Shown: one piece after another, positions 9,478 to 17,523 of the stretch
How the letters are laid out: each line of letters begins with the position of its first letter
How positions within the stretch are numbered: position 1 is the first letter of the stretch
NCBI RefSeq assembly: GCF_002797535.1
Contig: NZ_PGFD01000001.1
Span: 992,001-1,056,000, forward strand
Length of the DNA: 64,000 nt
Source of the DNA: Chryseobacterium geocarposphaerae
GTDB taxonomy: Bacteria; Bacteroidota; Bacteroidia; Flavobacteriales; Weeksellaceae
Direction of reading: 5' to 3'
Notes under the pieces: model-generated
The model's input: only the letters and a program-made list of their open reading frames with translations
What the model was told of the DNA's origin: nothing
The model's database searches: none
Translations under genes and position numbers: made by a program

Positions 9478-10173
9478 ATGATTTTTATTCAACTCATATT
9501 GGCACATTTACTTGGAGATTTTATTCTTCAGCCAAATTCTTGGGTTGCAGAGAAGGAAAATAAAAAACTAAACAGTAAATATTTGTACCTTCATGTTCTG
9601 ATTCACACTGCTTTAAGTTTTATTTTTCTTTGGAATGTAGAACTTTGGTGGGTAGCTGTTTTGGTAGGAATTTCACATTTTATTATTGATGCTGCGAAAC
9701 TCAGTTTTCAGACCATTAAAAATAAAAAAAGCTGGTTTTTCATCGATCAGGCTCTACATATTGCAGTGATTGCAGGAGTTTCTTTTTATTATAATGAATT
9801 CAATTTTGAATTTTTAAAAGATCAGGACTTCTTAAAAATACTGATGGCAGCCTTGTTTTTAACAACACCTGCTTCAATTTTTATTAAAATATTACTGTCT
9901 TCCTGGACACCCGTTCCGGAGACAGCAGGCAATATACAAACCGAATCTTTATCCAGCGCAGGAAAGTATATCGGGATTTTAGAACGTTTACTCGTTTTCA
10001 CTTTTATCATGGTGAATCACTGGGAAGGCGTAGGTTTTATGGTGGCTGCAAAATCTGTTTTCAGATTCAGCGACCTGGCACAGGCTAAACAAAGAAAACT
10101 GACAGAATATGTATTGATTGGTACATTACTGAGCTTTGGAATGGCTGTTTTAACAGGAATTTTAATTAAATAA
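9478..10173 (+). CDS. DUF3307 family inner-membrane protein
   Basis: 231 aa from ATG at 9478, one base after the satD-like stop; an upstream in-frame ATG at 9412 would overlap that gene by 65 bases and add a non-conserved tail, so it is not used. The start MIFIQLILAHLLGDFILQP is the DUF3307 signature, followed by about six or seven membrane helices. DUF3307 genes commonly sit next to satD-like genes; the function of the pair is not known. It is followed by purC after 20 bases, so read-through is likely. Confidence 0.82.
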   Translation: MIFIQLILAHLLGDFILQPNSWVAEKENKKLNSKYLYLHVLIHTALSFIFLWNVELWWVAVLVGISHFIIDAAKLSFQTIKNKKSWFFIDQALHIAVIAGVSFYYNEFNFEFLKDQDFLKILMAALFLTTPASIFIKILLSSWTPVPETAGNIQTESLSSAGKYIGILERLLVFTFIMVNHWEGVGFMVAAKSVFRFSDLAQAKQRKLTEYVLIGTLLSFGMAVLTGILIK

Positions 10174-10193
10174 TAAAATAAATCTAGTAAGAA

Positions 10194-10913
10194 ATGGAAA
10201 AGAAAGAAATGTTGTACGAAGGGAAAGCAAAACAAGTATTTGCTACCGATAATCCTGATCAAGTAATCGTACGTTTCAAAGACGATGCTACAGCATTCAA
10301 TGCTCAAAAAAGAGGTTCTGTTGATTTGAAAGGCGAAATGAACAACGCCATCACAACTTTGATTTTTGAATATTTAAATGAGAAAGGGATTAAGACTCAT
10401 TTCATTAAACAATTGAACGAAAGAGAACAATTGGTAAGAAAAGTATCTATCATTCCTTTGGAAATGGTGGTAAGAAATTATTCTGCAGGAAGCATGGCTC
10501 AAAGATTAGGAGTGGAAGAAGGAATTAAATCTCCGGTTACCATCTTCGATATCTGCTACAAGAAAGATGAGTTGGGAGATCCGTTAATCAACGATCACCA
10601 TGCAGTGTTCTTAGGAGCTGCAACGTATGAAGAGCTTGATGAAATGTATGAATTGACTTCAGACATCAACGAGATCCTGATCGATCTTTTCGATAAAATG
10701 AATATCATCTTAGTTGATTTCAAAATTGAATTGGGTAAAACTTCTGACGGTGAGATTATCTTGGCAGACGAAATTTCTCCTGATACTTGCAGACTTTGGG
10801 ATAAAGATACGATGAAGAAGTTAGATAAAGACAGATTCAGAAGAGATCTTGGTGAAGTTACAGAAGCTTATGTTGAGATCTATAACAGATTGAAAACTGT
10901 TCTTAACAAATAA
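10194..10913 (+). CDS. purC: SAICAR synthetase (phosphoribosylaminoimidazole-succinocarboxamide synthase)
   Basis: 239 aa, the usual bacterial length. Condenses CAIR with aspartate using ATP in purine synthesis. Motifs seen: [10 protein letters not shown] at the start, [29 protein letters not shown], and LVDFKIELG followed by [14 protein letters not shown]. It precedes purF by 103 bases and follows DUF3307 closely. Confidence 0.97.
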   Translation: MEKKEMLYEGKAKQVFATDNPDQVIVRFKDDATAFNAQKRGSVDLKGEMNNAITTLIFEYLNEKGIKTHFIKQLNEREQLVRKVSIIPLEMVVRNYSAGSMAQRLGVEEGIKSPVTIFDICYKKDELGDPLINDHHAVFLGAATYEELDEMYELTSDINEILIDLFDKMNIILVDFKIELGKTSDGEIILADEISPDTCRLWDKDTMKKLDKDRFRRDLGEVTEAYVEIYNRLKTVLNK

Positions 10914-11016
10914 GATTTTAGATTTACATAAGATGCAATTCAATTTAACATAATATTAAAATTTGCATCCAAGTTAAAGATCTATCAAAATAAAATCTAG
11001 ATTAGAAAAAATAGAA
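10914..11016 (+). promoter_or_regulatory. purC-purF spacer with an imperfect hairpin
   Basis: GATGCAA (10932-10938) is matched by TTGCATC (10963-10969) around an AT-rich loop, with AGATTTTA / AAAATCT stretches outside it. This may be a processing or attenuation structure; no promoter box is evident. Confidence 0.35.
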
Positions 11017-12516
11017 ATGAAAAGTTTAGACGTTCATAAAAGTGAATATTTAAAACAGTTTGAAACTCAAACGTACGGAAGAAATCTTTTCAGAACGCAG
11101 GAAGAAGAAAGACTGGACGCTCCGAATGAGGAGTGTGGTATCTTCGGAATGTATTCTGACAATGATCTGGATACGTTTTCTCTTTCACAGTTCGGGCTTT
11201 TTGCATTACAGCACAGAGGCCAGGAAGCTTGTGGTATCTCAGTTTTAAAAGACGGGAAAATCACCAATATGAAAGATGAAGGTTTGGTTTTGGACGTTTA
11301 TAAAGAGATCCCTGATCCTGAAACTTTTATGGGAAATTCTGCAATCGGACACACTCGTTATACGACTGCAGGAGATAAGAAGAAGTATAATTTCCAGCCA
11401 TTTTTCGCGAAAAACGAATATGACCAGATTATTCTTTCGATTGCACATAATGGTAACCTTACCAACGCAAAAGAGCTGAAAGCTCAGTTGGAAGCTGAAG
11501 GTGTTGTTTTCAGAGCAACTTCGGATTCTGAGGTTATTTTAAGATTAATCCAAAAAAATCTTGACCTAGGACTTCGTGGAGCCATCAAAGCAACCATGGA
11601 GAAAATTGAAGGTGCCTATTCTGTGGTGGGAATGACAAGAAATAAATTCTTCGCATTCAGAGATTTCAACGGAATCAGACCTTTGGTTTTAGGAGCCATC
11701 AATGAAAATTCTTATGTTGTTGCCTCAGAATCTGTGGCCTTAGATGCTGTCGGAGCTCAGTATGTTCGTGATATTTTACCGGGAGAAATCATTTATACTA
11801 ATGAAAATGAGCCTGGAAAACTTCATTCAATTATGGTAGATGAGGAGAAAGCTAAGCAAAGAATCTGTTCTTTCGAGTACATTTATTTTGCAAGACCTGA
11901 CTCGGCTCTAGAAAATATTAATGTTTACGAAATCAGAGAAAAATCCGGAGAAAAGATCTGGGAACAGGCTCCTGTGGAAGCTGATTTGGTAATTGGAGTT
12001 CCTGATTCAGGAGTTCCTGCTGCCATTGGTTTTGCTAAAGCTTCCGGAATTCCTTTCCGCCCGGTGCTGATTAAGAACAGATATATCGGAAGAAGCTTCA
12101 TCGTACCGACTCAGGAAATGAGAGAAAGAGTAGTGAACCTTAAATTAAATCCGATCATTTCAGAAATCAAAGATAAGAGAGTAGTTATTATTGATGATTC
12201 TATCGTTCGTGGAACGACTTCTAAAAGATTGGTTAAAATCCTTAAAGATGCTGGTGTAAAAGAAATTCACTTCAGAAGTGTTTCTCCGCCAATCATTGCA
12301 CCTTGTTATTTAGGAATTGACACCCCGTCAAAAGATGATTTGATTTCTGCTAATATGACTACCGAAGAGCTTAGAAATTATTTAGGAGTAGATTCTTTAG
12401 AGTTCTTAAGCATAGATAATTTAAAGAGCATTTTAGGTTCTTCCAATCACTGCTTCGGATGTTTTACAGAAGAATACCCTGTAGGAAAAGGAGAAGAGAC
12501 AGAATTATTTAACTAA
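11017..12516 (+). CDS. purF: Amidophosphoribosyltransferase
   Basis: 499 aa. First committed step of purine synthesis: PRPP plus glutamine to phosphoribosylamine. The glutaminase nucleophile is Cys40 (EECGIFG), so a 39-residue propeptide must be removed, longer than the 11 residues of Bacillus. The PRPP loop is VVIIDDSIVRGTTSK. All four cysteines of the Fe-S type enzyme are present in the expected places: QRICSFEYIYFARPDS, APCYLGIDTP and HCFGCFTEE. It therefore belongs to the oxygen-sensitive [4Fe-4S] class of B. subtilis, not the E. coli class. Confidence 0.96.
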   Translation: MKSLDVHKSEYLKQFETQTYGRNLFRTQEEERLDAPNEECGIFGMYSDNDLDTFSLSQFGLFALQHRGQEACGISVLKDGKITNMKDEGLVLDVYKEIPDPETFMGNSAIGHTRYTTAGDKKKYNFQPFFAKNEYDQIILSIAHNGNLTNAKELKAQLEAEGVVFRATSDSEVILRLIQKNLDLGLRGAIKATMEKIEGAYSVVGMTRNKFFAFRDFNGIRPLVLGAINENSYVVASESVALDAVGAQYVRDILPGEIIYTNENEPGKLHSIMVDEEKAKQRICSFEYIYFARPDSALENINVYEIREKSGEKIWEQAPVEADLVIGVPDSGVPAAIGFAKASGIPFRPVLIKNRYIGRSFIVPTQEMRERVVNLKLNPIISEIKDKRVVIIDDSIVRGTTSKRLVKILKDAGVKEIHFRSVSPPIIAPCYLGIDTPSKDDLISANMTTEELRNYLGVDSLEFLSIDNLKSILGSSNHCFGCFTEEYPVGKGEETELFN

Positions 12517-12535
12517 AATAATTCAAAATAAAAAT

Positions 12536-12571
12536 GAAAGGTCAGGTTTCCATTACAAAACCTGACCTTTC
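12536..12571. terminator. Bidirectional terminator after purF
   Basis: Stem GAAAGGTCAGGTTT (12536-12549) pairs with AAACCTGACCTTTC (12558-12571) around a short loop. It separates purF from the convergent barrel gene. Confidence 0.85.
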
Positions 12572-12591
12572 TCTATTGAAATCAAAACTGT

Positions 12592-13179
12592 TTAGTTGAA
12601 TTTATATGCTAAACCTATTTGGAATACATTGTTTTTTCCTTCAGGTTGAACTCCTCCAGTCTTTTTAGCAACATCTGTTACACCAGCAACATATCTTGCT
12701 GTTACCCCAAAATTATCAGTAATATAGTATCCTGCACCAATACCGATTCCGAAATCAAAACCTTTGACATAATCGTTACCTTTTACTGATACAGACTGAT
12801 ATTTGAATTTAGAGTCTATTAAAAAACTGAATTGCGGTCCTGCCTCTAAATACAAGTTCGGAAGAGCATTATACTGAAACATTACAGGAACGGAAATGTA
12901 GCTTAAATTTACTTTTAAATCTTCCATTCCATCTGCTTTTGCACCTACTCCGTTGTATAAAACTTCTGGCTGAACACTAAAACTTGATGCAACAGGAATA
13001 TTCGCAAATGCACCTCCATAAAACCCTGCTTTAGCTTTAGAGTCTCCCCCAGAAATAGTTGAAATATTAAGACCTGCTTTTACACCAAATGATACCGGTG
13101 AAGCTGAAGATTTTGCTTTTTCTTGAGCAAACGTTAAAGAGCTGATTGCGATGGCAATTCCCAAAATTGTTTTTTTCAT
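12592..13179 (-). CDS. Outer-membrane beta-barrel protein (PorT-like family)
   Basis: 195 aa with a signal peptide (MKKTILGIAIAISSLTFAQ). The rest is a small eight-strand-type barrel of the outer-membrane protein beta-barrel family common in Bacteroidota: GVKAGLNISTISG, FANIPVASSFSVQPEVLYNGVG, LYLEAGPQFSFLI, GFDFGIGIGAGYYITDNFGVTARYVAG, ending in GLAYKFN. It is a paralogue of the next gene on the same strand, with the same block order. Role unknown. Confidence 0.88.
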   Translation of the reverse strand: MKKTILGIAIAISSLTFAQEKAKSSASPVSFGVKAGLNISTISGGDSKAKAGFYGGAFANIPVASSFSVQPEVLYNGVGAKADGMEDLKVNLSYISVPVMFQYNALPNLYLEAGPQFSFLIDSKFKYQSVSVKGNDYVKGFDFGIGIGAGYYITDNFGVTARYVAGVTDVAKKTGGVQPEGKNNVFQIGLAYKFN

Positions 13180-13336
13180 AATTATTATTTTTTTAATTAA
13201 TGATTTATATCATTTTCCAACTTCATTATACAAATATCCTGCCAAATTTTATTAATTTAATTTATTATTAATAATAAATGTGACATTTCCTATTCTAAAA
13301 TAAAATCAATATTGTTTTCAGGTAGATCATCATATG

Positions 13337-13370
13337 AAAAATGTCAGACTTAAATTAAGCCTGACATTTT
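13337..13370. terminator. Terminator of the upstream barrel gene
   Basis: AAAATGTCAG (13337-13346) pairs with CTGACATTTT (13361-13370), and the loop itself can extend the stem (CTTAA/TTAAG). Confidence 0.75.
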
Positions 13371-13404
13371 TTATTGAATTAAAATTTGTTTTAGATTACT
13401 TGAA

Positions 13405-14058
13405 TTAGAATTTAAATGCTAATCCCACTTGGAACACATTGTTTCTTACAGCATCTCCATTGTTATTCTTATAGATATCTGTCGCTCCGGCAACATATCT
13501 CGCAGTAAGACCAATATTGTCCGTAAAATAATATCCTGCTCCGATACCTATTCCAAAATTGAATGTGTTGAAATCATCCTTATTCAATTCTGCTGTTTGA
13601 GAACCGTTAGAGTTTCCGTTGGTAGAACTTTTGAATTTATCCTTCGCGCTTACTAAGAAACCAAACTCAGGACCTGCTTCTAAATAGAAGTTAGGAACAA
13701 ACTTATACTGGAACATTAAAGGTACTGTAATGTATCCTAAGTTTCTTGAAGATTCAGTGGTATAAGTATTTCCTAAAATAACATCTTTTGTAGTTACTTT
13801 AGCCCCTAAATCACTATACAAAACCTCTGGCTGAATGCTGAATGAACTAGCAACCGGAATATTAGCAAAAACACCTGCGTTAAAACCAATTTTAGATTTC
13901 TGATCATCCAATCCCTGATCTTTAGATAATGAAGCAACGTTCATTCCCGCTTTAATACCAAATTGAACCGGGCTAGATGAACCAGATGAAGATGAGGTCT
14001 GCTGTGCAAACGCCAATGAACTTGCCGTTACTGCTAATCCTAAAATTAACTTTTTCAT
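13405..14058 (-). CDS. Outer-membrane beta-barrel protein (PorT-like family), paralogue
   Basis: 217 aa, signal peptide MKKLILGLAVTASSLAFAQ. It shares the block order of the 12592-13179 protein: FGIKAGMNVASLS, FANIPVASSFSIQPEVLYSDLG, FYLEAGPEFGFLV, FNFGIGIGAGYYFTDNIGLTARYVAGATD, and ends in GLAFKF. It is longer because of Ser/Gly-rich and Asn/Ser-rich loops. The two genes are an old tandem duplication, each with its own terminator. Confidence 0.88.
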   Translation of the reverse strand: MKKLILGLAVTASSLAFAQQTSSSSGSSSPVQFGIKAGMNVASLSKDQGLDDQKSKIGFNAGVFANIPVASSFSIQPEVLYSDLGAKVTTKDVILGNTYTTESSRNLGYITVPLMFQYKFVPNFYLEAGPEFGFLVSAKDKFKSSTNGNSNGSQTAELNKDDFNTFNFGIGIGAGYYFTDNIGLTARYVAGATDIYKNNNGDAVRNNVFQVGLAFKF

Positions 14059-14104
14059 AATTTTAATTTTTTAATACTACTATTCTAATTTTAAATTTTA
14101 CTAC

Positions 14105-14126
14105 CGTCTGAGTTTTTCATCAGACG
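14105..14126. promoter_or_regulatory. Hairpin in the leader of the 13405-14058 gene
   Basis: CGTCTGA (14105-14111) pairs with TCAGACG (14120-14126). It lies 47 bases before the start codon and is not followed by a T run on the coding strand, so it is more likely a leader structure than a terminator of aroB. Confidence 0.35.
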
Positions 14127-14137
14127 CAGAGTATCTT

Positions 14138-14199
14138 TCAAATTGCTTGCCAAAAATGAAAACTGAAAAAATCCAATAAGAAAACCATCAAATTGCTTG
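14138..14199. repeat. Direct repeat TCAAATTGCTTG upstream of a barrel gene
   Basis: Two exact 12-base copies at 14138-14149 and 14188-14199, 50 bases apart (about five helical turns), between aroB and the barrel gene. Possible regulator sites. Confidence 0.45.
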
Positions 14200-14319
14200 A
14201 CGGTTAAAATGTATATCAAACTGATATTCAGAAAAATAAATTCAATACCACAACAATCTTTAGAACATTTCTAAATTATATTTTTCATTAAAAATGCCTT
14301 AAAAATCTAAAGAAAATAT

Positions 14320-15366
14320 CTAAGCATTGTTCAAATTTCTATAAAAATTCAAGGATTCTATTATATTTTTCTGGCTGGATTGATGATCAAAAATACAGGT
14401 TCCAATTCCGGAAAGTAAAGAGAAATTAATTTTACTGTCTACATTTTTCTTATCATTTAATAAGAGGGCAAAAATATCTTCATCTTTAAAATCACTGATA
14501 TCTAAGTACGGATAATATTTCTGAATGCTTTCAATAATGACTTTAGCATCTTCTCCTGATAACAACCCTTCGAGATAGGAGAGATGTGCTTCACAGATCA
14601 TTCCGGCTGCAACGGCTTCCCCATGAAGAATAGGATTTCCTTGGCTAAGACATAAACTTTCAATCGCGTGTCCGATCGTATGTCCAAAATTTAAGGTCTT
14701 TCGAATATTTTTTTCATGAAAATCCTGATCAACAACATTCTGCTTAATATTCATTGAAGTCTCAATATAAGGAGTCACACTTTCTGTATCCAGCTTATTG
14801 ATATGAACAAGGTTTTCCCAATGCGCTTGGTCTGCAATCAATCCGTGTTTCAGCATTTCGGCAAATCCGCTTCTTAATTCTTTGAAAGGAAGGGTTTCTA
14901 GAAATTTAGGATAGATAAAAATCTGTTCAGGGAAAGTGAAGGTTCCTACCATATTTTTAAAATGCATTAGATCTATACCGGTTTTTCCTCCTATAGATGC
15001 ATCACACATTGACAAAAGTGTTGTAGGAATATTGATAAACTGAATTCCTCTTTTATAGGTAGAAGCTACAAAACCTCCCATATCCGTAATTACACCACCT
15101 CCTAAATTGATAACCAATGCTTTTCTGTCGGCCTGCATTTCTGTCAGAATTTCCCACAGCTGATTGGCCGTCTGGATATTTTTCATTTCTTCACCTGCTT
15201 CTATCTCAAGAATTTCAAACCCTAAGTCTGTCTCCATATTTCCTAAAAGAACAGGAAGACAATATTCATGGGTATTTTCATCGACCAGAATAAAAATTTT
15301 ACTAAACGATTTTTCGTGTAAGAATTCGTTTAATTGAGAAAAATTATCATTTAATATTGTTATCAT
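14320..15366 (-). CDS. aroB: 3-dehydroquinate synthase
   Basis: 348 aa from ATG at 15366. Second step of the shikimate pathway. NAD-binding block NLGGGVITDMGGFVAST; metal ligands in RSGFAEMLKHGLIAD (Glu), NFGHTIGHAIE (His) and ILHGEAVAAGM (His). The longer reading frame begins at a TTG at 15408, but that TTG lies inside a perfect -7 box (TAACTTTG, 15406-15413), so transcription cannot include it; ATG at 15366 is the start. Confidence 0.95.
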   Translation of the reverse strand: MITILNDNFSQLNEFLHEKSFSKIFILVDENTHEYCLPVLLGNMETDLGFEILEIEAGEEMKNIQTANQLWEILTEMQADRKALVINLGGGVITDMGGFVASTYKRGIQFINIPTTLLSMCDASIGGKTGIDLMHFKNMVGTFTFPEQIFIYPKFLETLPFKELRSGFAEMLKHGLIADQAHWENLVHINKLDTESVTPYIETSMNIKQNVVDQDFHEKNIRKTLNFGHTIGHAIESLCLSQGNPILHGEAVAAGMICEAHLSYLEGLLSGEDAKVIIESIQKYYPYLDISDFKDEDIFALLLNDKKNVDSKINFSLLSGIGTCIFDHQSSQKNIIESLNFYRNLNNA

Positions 15367-15405
15367 TTTCAGATTTTCTGTAGGGTTAATTATAAATCTA
15401 TATTG

Positions 15406-15455
15406 CAAAGTTATGATTCTTAATTTTTAACTCGTAACTAAATTAACTATCTTTG
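15406..15455. promoter_or_regulatory. Back-to-back promoters for aroB and the pseudouridine synthase
   Basis: Minus strand: TAACTTTG at 15406-15413 for aroB (ATG 39 bases on). Plus strand: TATCTTTG at 15448-15455 for the pseudouridine synthase gene (ATG 14 bases on). Both fit TAnnTTTG exactly and are 34 bases apart. Confidence 0.65.
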
Positions 15456-15469
15456 CACAAATATTTAGA

Positions 15470-16624
15470 ATGAGCAGAGATAATAATAATTCAGAAAGAC
15501 CAAAAAGACCAAGAATTTCAACAAGAAAAAATTCTGATGATTCTCGTGCTTCTAGATCTGGAAACTCTTCAGGATCAAGACCTTCTAAGAAACCTTTTCC
15601 AAAAGCAGGAGAAAGAAATTCTGATTCCAAAAGGAGTGGTGGCACAAGTTACCAAGATAGAATGGATAAGAAATTTGGAAAAACTGAACAAAAAGATTTT
15701 ATTACCAATTCGAGTGAAGGGAAAAAATCGTTCGGAAAATCAGCTCCAAAAAGAGGCGGAAGCAGACCTAATACCTTTGATACGAGAGATAAGTATGAAA
15801 GAGGCAGCCTAAAATATGGCAGAAGACCGGGAAGTGGTGATGACAGAAACCAGGATGGTGCAAAATCTTTCGTACAAAAAAGAAGACTGAACAAAATTGA
15901 AAAAGATATCCACAAAGACACTATTCGTCTGAACAAATACATTGCAAATTCAGGAATCTGCAGCAGAAGAGAAGCTGATGAACTGATTACTCAAGGTTTA
16001 GTAGAAGTAAACGGAAAAGTGGTTACTGAAATGGGCTATCAGGTTCAGAAAACAGATAAAGTAGTTTTTGACGGACAAAATATTACTCCGGAAAAACCGG
16101 TTTATGTTCTTTTAAACAAACCGAAAGGATACATTTCTACTACAAAAGATGACAAAGCCAGAAAAACAGTAATGGATTTAGTAGCCAATGCTTCTCCATA
16201 TCGTGTTTTTCCTGTGGGAAGATTGGACAGATCAACTACAGGTGTTATTTTGTTGACAAATGACGGACACATGACGAAGAAATTAACTCACCCTTCATTT
16301 GATGCTAAAAAAATCTATCATGTAACGTTAGACAAGAAACTCACCCATGAAGATATGAAGTTAATTGCAGAAGGAATTCGTCTGGATGAAGGAGTAGCGG
16401 TTGTAGATCAGATCTCTTTCATTGAAGGGAAGCCTAAAAATGAAGTGGGTATTGAAATCCACATAGGTTGGAATCGTGTGATCAGAAGAATTTTCCAACG
16501 ATTAGGATATGAAGTGGAAGCTCTTGACAGAGTAATGTTTGCCGGATTAACGAAGAAAAATATCAAAAGAGGACACTGGAGAATCCTTACAGAACAGGAA
16601 GTAAATAATCTTAAAATGCTTTAA
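15470..16624 (+). CDS. rRNA pseudouridine synthase (RsuA/RluB family) with a long charged N-terminal extension
   Basis: 384 aa. Residues 1 to about 145 are low-complexity Ser/Arg/Lys/Asp/Gly-rich sequence, likely disordered and RNA-binding. An S4 RNA-binding domain follows (IRLNKYIANSGICSRREAD at 152-170), then the catalytic domain with GRLDRSTTG around the catalytic Asp253. Enzymes of this family modify one uridine in 16S or 23S rRNA; the catalytic domain reads closer to RluB than RsuA but this is not certain. Own promoter and own terminator. Confidence 0.92.
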   Translation: MSRDNNNSERPKRPRISTRKNSDDSRASRSGNSSGSRPSKKPFPKAGERNSDSKRSGGTSYQDRMDKKFGKTEQKDFITNSSEGKKSFGKSAPKRGGSRPNTFDTRDKYERGSLKYGRRPGSGDDRNQDGAKSFVQKRRLNKIEKDIHKDTIRLNKYIANSGICSRREADELITQGLVEVNGKVVTEMGYQVQKTDKVVFDGQNITPEKPVYVLLNKPKGYISTTKDDKARKTVMDLVANASPYRVFPVGRLDRSTTGVILLTNDGHMTKKLTHPSFDAKKIYHVTLDKKLTHEDMKLIAEGIRLDEGVAVVDQISFIEGKPKNEVGIEIHIGWNRVIRRIFQRLGYEVEALDRVMFAGLTKKNIKRGHWRILTEQEVNNLKML

Positions 16625-16644
16625 AATTTTAAGTTTAAAAATAC

Positions 16645-16678
16645 AAAAAGACGTTGAAAAAATATTCAACGTCTTTTT
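16645..16678 (+). terminator. Terminator of the pseudouridine synthase gene
   Basis: AAAAAGACGTTGAA pairs perfectly with TTCAACGTCTTTTT, followed by more T. Confidence 0.85.
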
Positions 16679-16680
16679 TT

Positions 16681-16749
16681 TGTCATTCTGACGAAGGAAG
16701 AATCTATAATTAAGATCTTCACTACATTATTGCTCCGTTCTGAATGACA
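16681..16749. repeat. Interspersed inverted repeat, GTCATT family, copy A
   Basis: Begins TGTCATTCTGA and ends TCTGAATGACA, 69 bases, with GAAGAATCT inside. Same end sequence and layout as 42771-42842, 54557-54627 and 58688-58751. Lies between convergent genes. Confidence 0.65.
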
Positions 16750-16765
16750 TTGGGTATTATTATAA

Positions 16766-17371
16766 TTATCCCAAAACAGTCACACCTTTTTGGATCATTT
16801 CATAAATAGCATCTCTTCCGTTTTCAGGTTTTACATTAACGGCCTTAGTTCCGTTAAAATGTAAGCAGGTAACATATCCGTTAGCTACAGCATCCAAACA
16901 GGTAAACTTCACACAATAATCCATCGCTAATCCTACAATTTCCAATAATTGAATTTCATGGTATTTCAGAAAGTCATCCAAACCAGTTTTCATGAAGTGA
17001 TTATTATCCTGAAAACCGCTGTAGCTGTCAATTTCAGTATTTTTACCTTTCTGAACGATATGAGTTACTTTATCTCTGTTTAAATCTTTATGGAATTCCG
17101 CTCCAAAAGTGCCCTGTACACAATGATCCGGCCACATAAACTGAGGAATACCATTGAGAATAATACTTTCACCCACTTTTCTGCCATTATTGCTGGCAAA
17201 ACTTTTGTGATTGGCAGGATGCCAGTCCTGTGTCAGTACAATCTGATCGTACTCATTTTCTTCCATCAGAAGATTGATATAAGGAATTATTTCATTTGCT
17301 CCCGGAACAGCCAACGCACCACCTTCACAAAAATCATTCTGTACATCGACTATTATTAATGCTTTTTTCAT
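16766..17371 (-). CDS. pncA: Nicotinamidase
   Basis: 201 aa from ATG at 17371; the open frame extends upstream to 17449 but the isochorismatase fold begins MKKALIIVDVQNDF, so the internal ATG is used. Converts nicotinamide to nicotinate in NAD salvage. The catalytic triad is Asp9, Lys108 and Cys153 (GLAMDYCVKFTCLDA); metal ligands are Asp49 and His51 (DWHPANH) and His83 (WPDHCVQGT). All are present, so it should be active on nicotinamide. Confidence 0.94.
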   Translation of the reverse strand: MKKALIIVDVQNDFCEGGALAVPGANEIIPYINLLMEENEYDQIVLTQDWHPANHKSFASNNGRKVGESIILNGIPQFMWPDHCVQGTFGAEFHKDLNRDKVTHIVQKGKNTEIDSYSGFQDNNHFMKTGLDDFLKYHEIQLLEIVGLAMDYCVKFTCLDAVANGYVTCLHFNGTKAVNVKPENGRDAIYEMIQKGVTVLG

Positions 17372-17386
17372 ATTTAGAATTCTCGA

Positions 17387-17412
17387 ATTTTTGATAAATT
17401 TACAAAAACTAA
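17387..17412. repeat. Duplicated intergenic sequence, copy 1 (upstream of helicase gene)
   Basis: A 26-base sequence centred on GATAAATTTACA, matching 18738-18763 at 25 of 26 positions, with weaker similarity continuing on both sides (TTGTCC). The two copies bracket the DEAD-box gene in the same orientation. Confidence 0.55.
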
Positions 17413-17499
17413 TCTTCAAAAATTTGTCCAAATCTGAATTTTCGGCCAAATCGGCATTTAGCTACGAAGACAATCAATTAAGATCCCACTTCAATAGCG

Positions 17500-17507
17500 T
17501 ATCTTTG
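17500..17507 (+). promoter_or_regulatory. -7 box of the DEAD-box helicase gene
   Basis: TATCTTTG, exact TAnnTTTG, 16 bases before the ATG. Confidence 0.6.
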
Positions 17508-17523
17508 TACGAAATCAATTTTT

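Noticed and set aside
17372..17449. Longer nicotinamidase start
   Set aside because: The extra 26 residues are not part of the fold, and the region holds the duplicated intergenic repeat.
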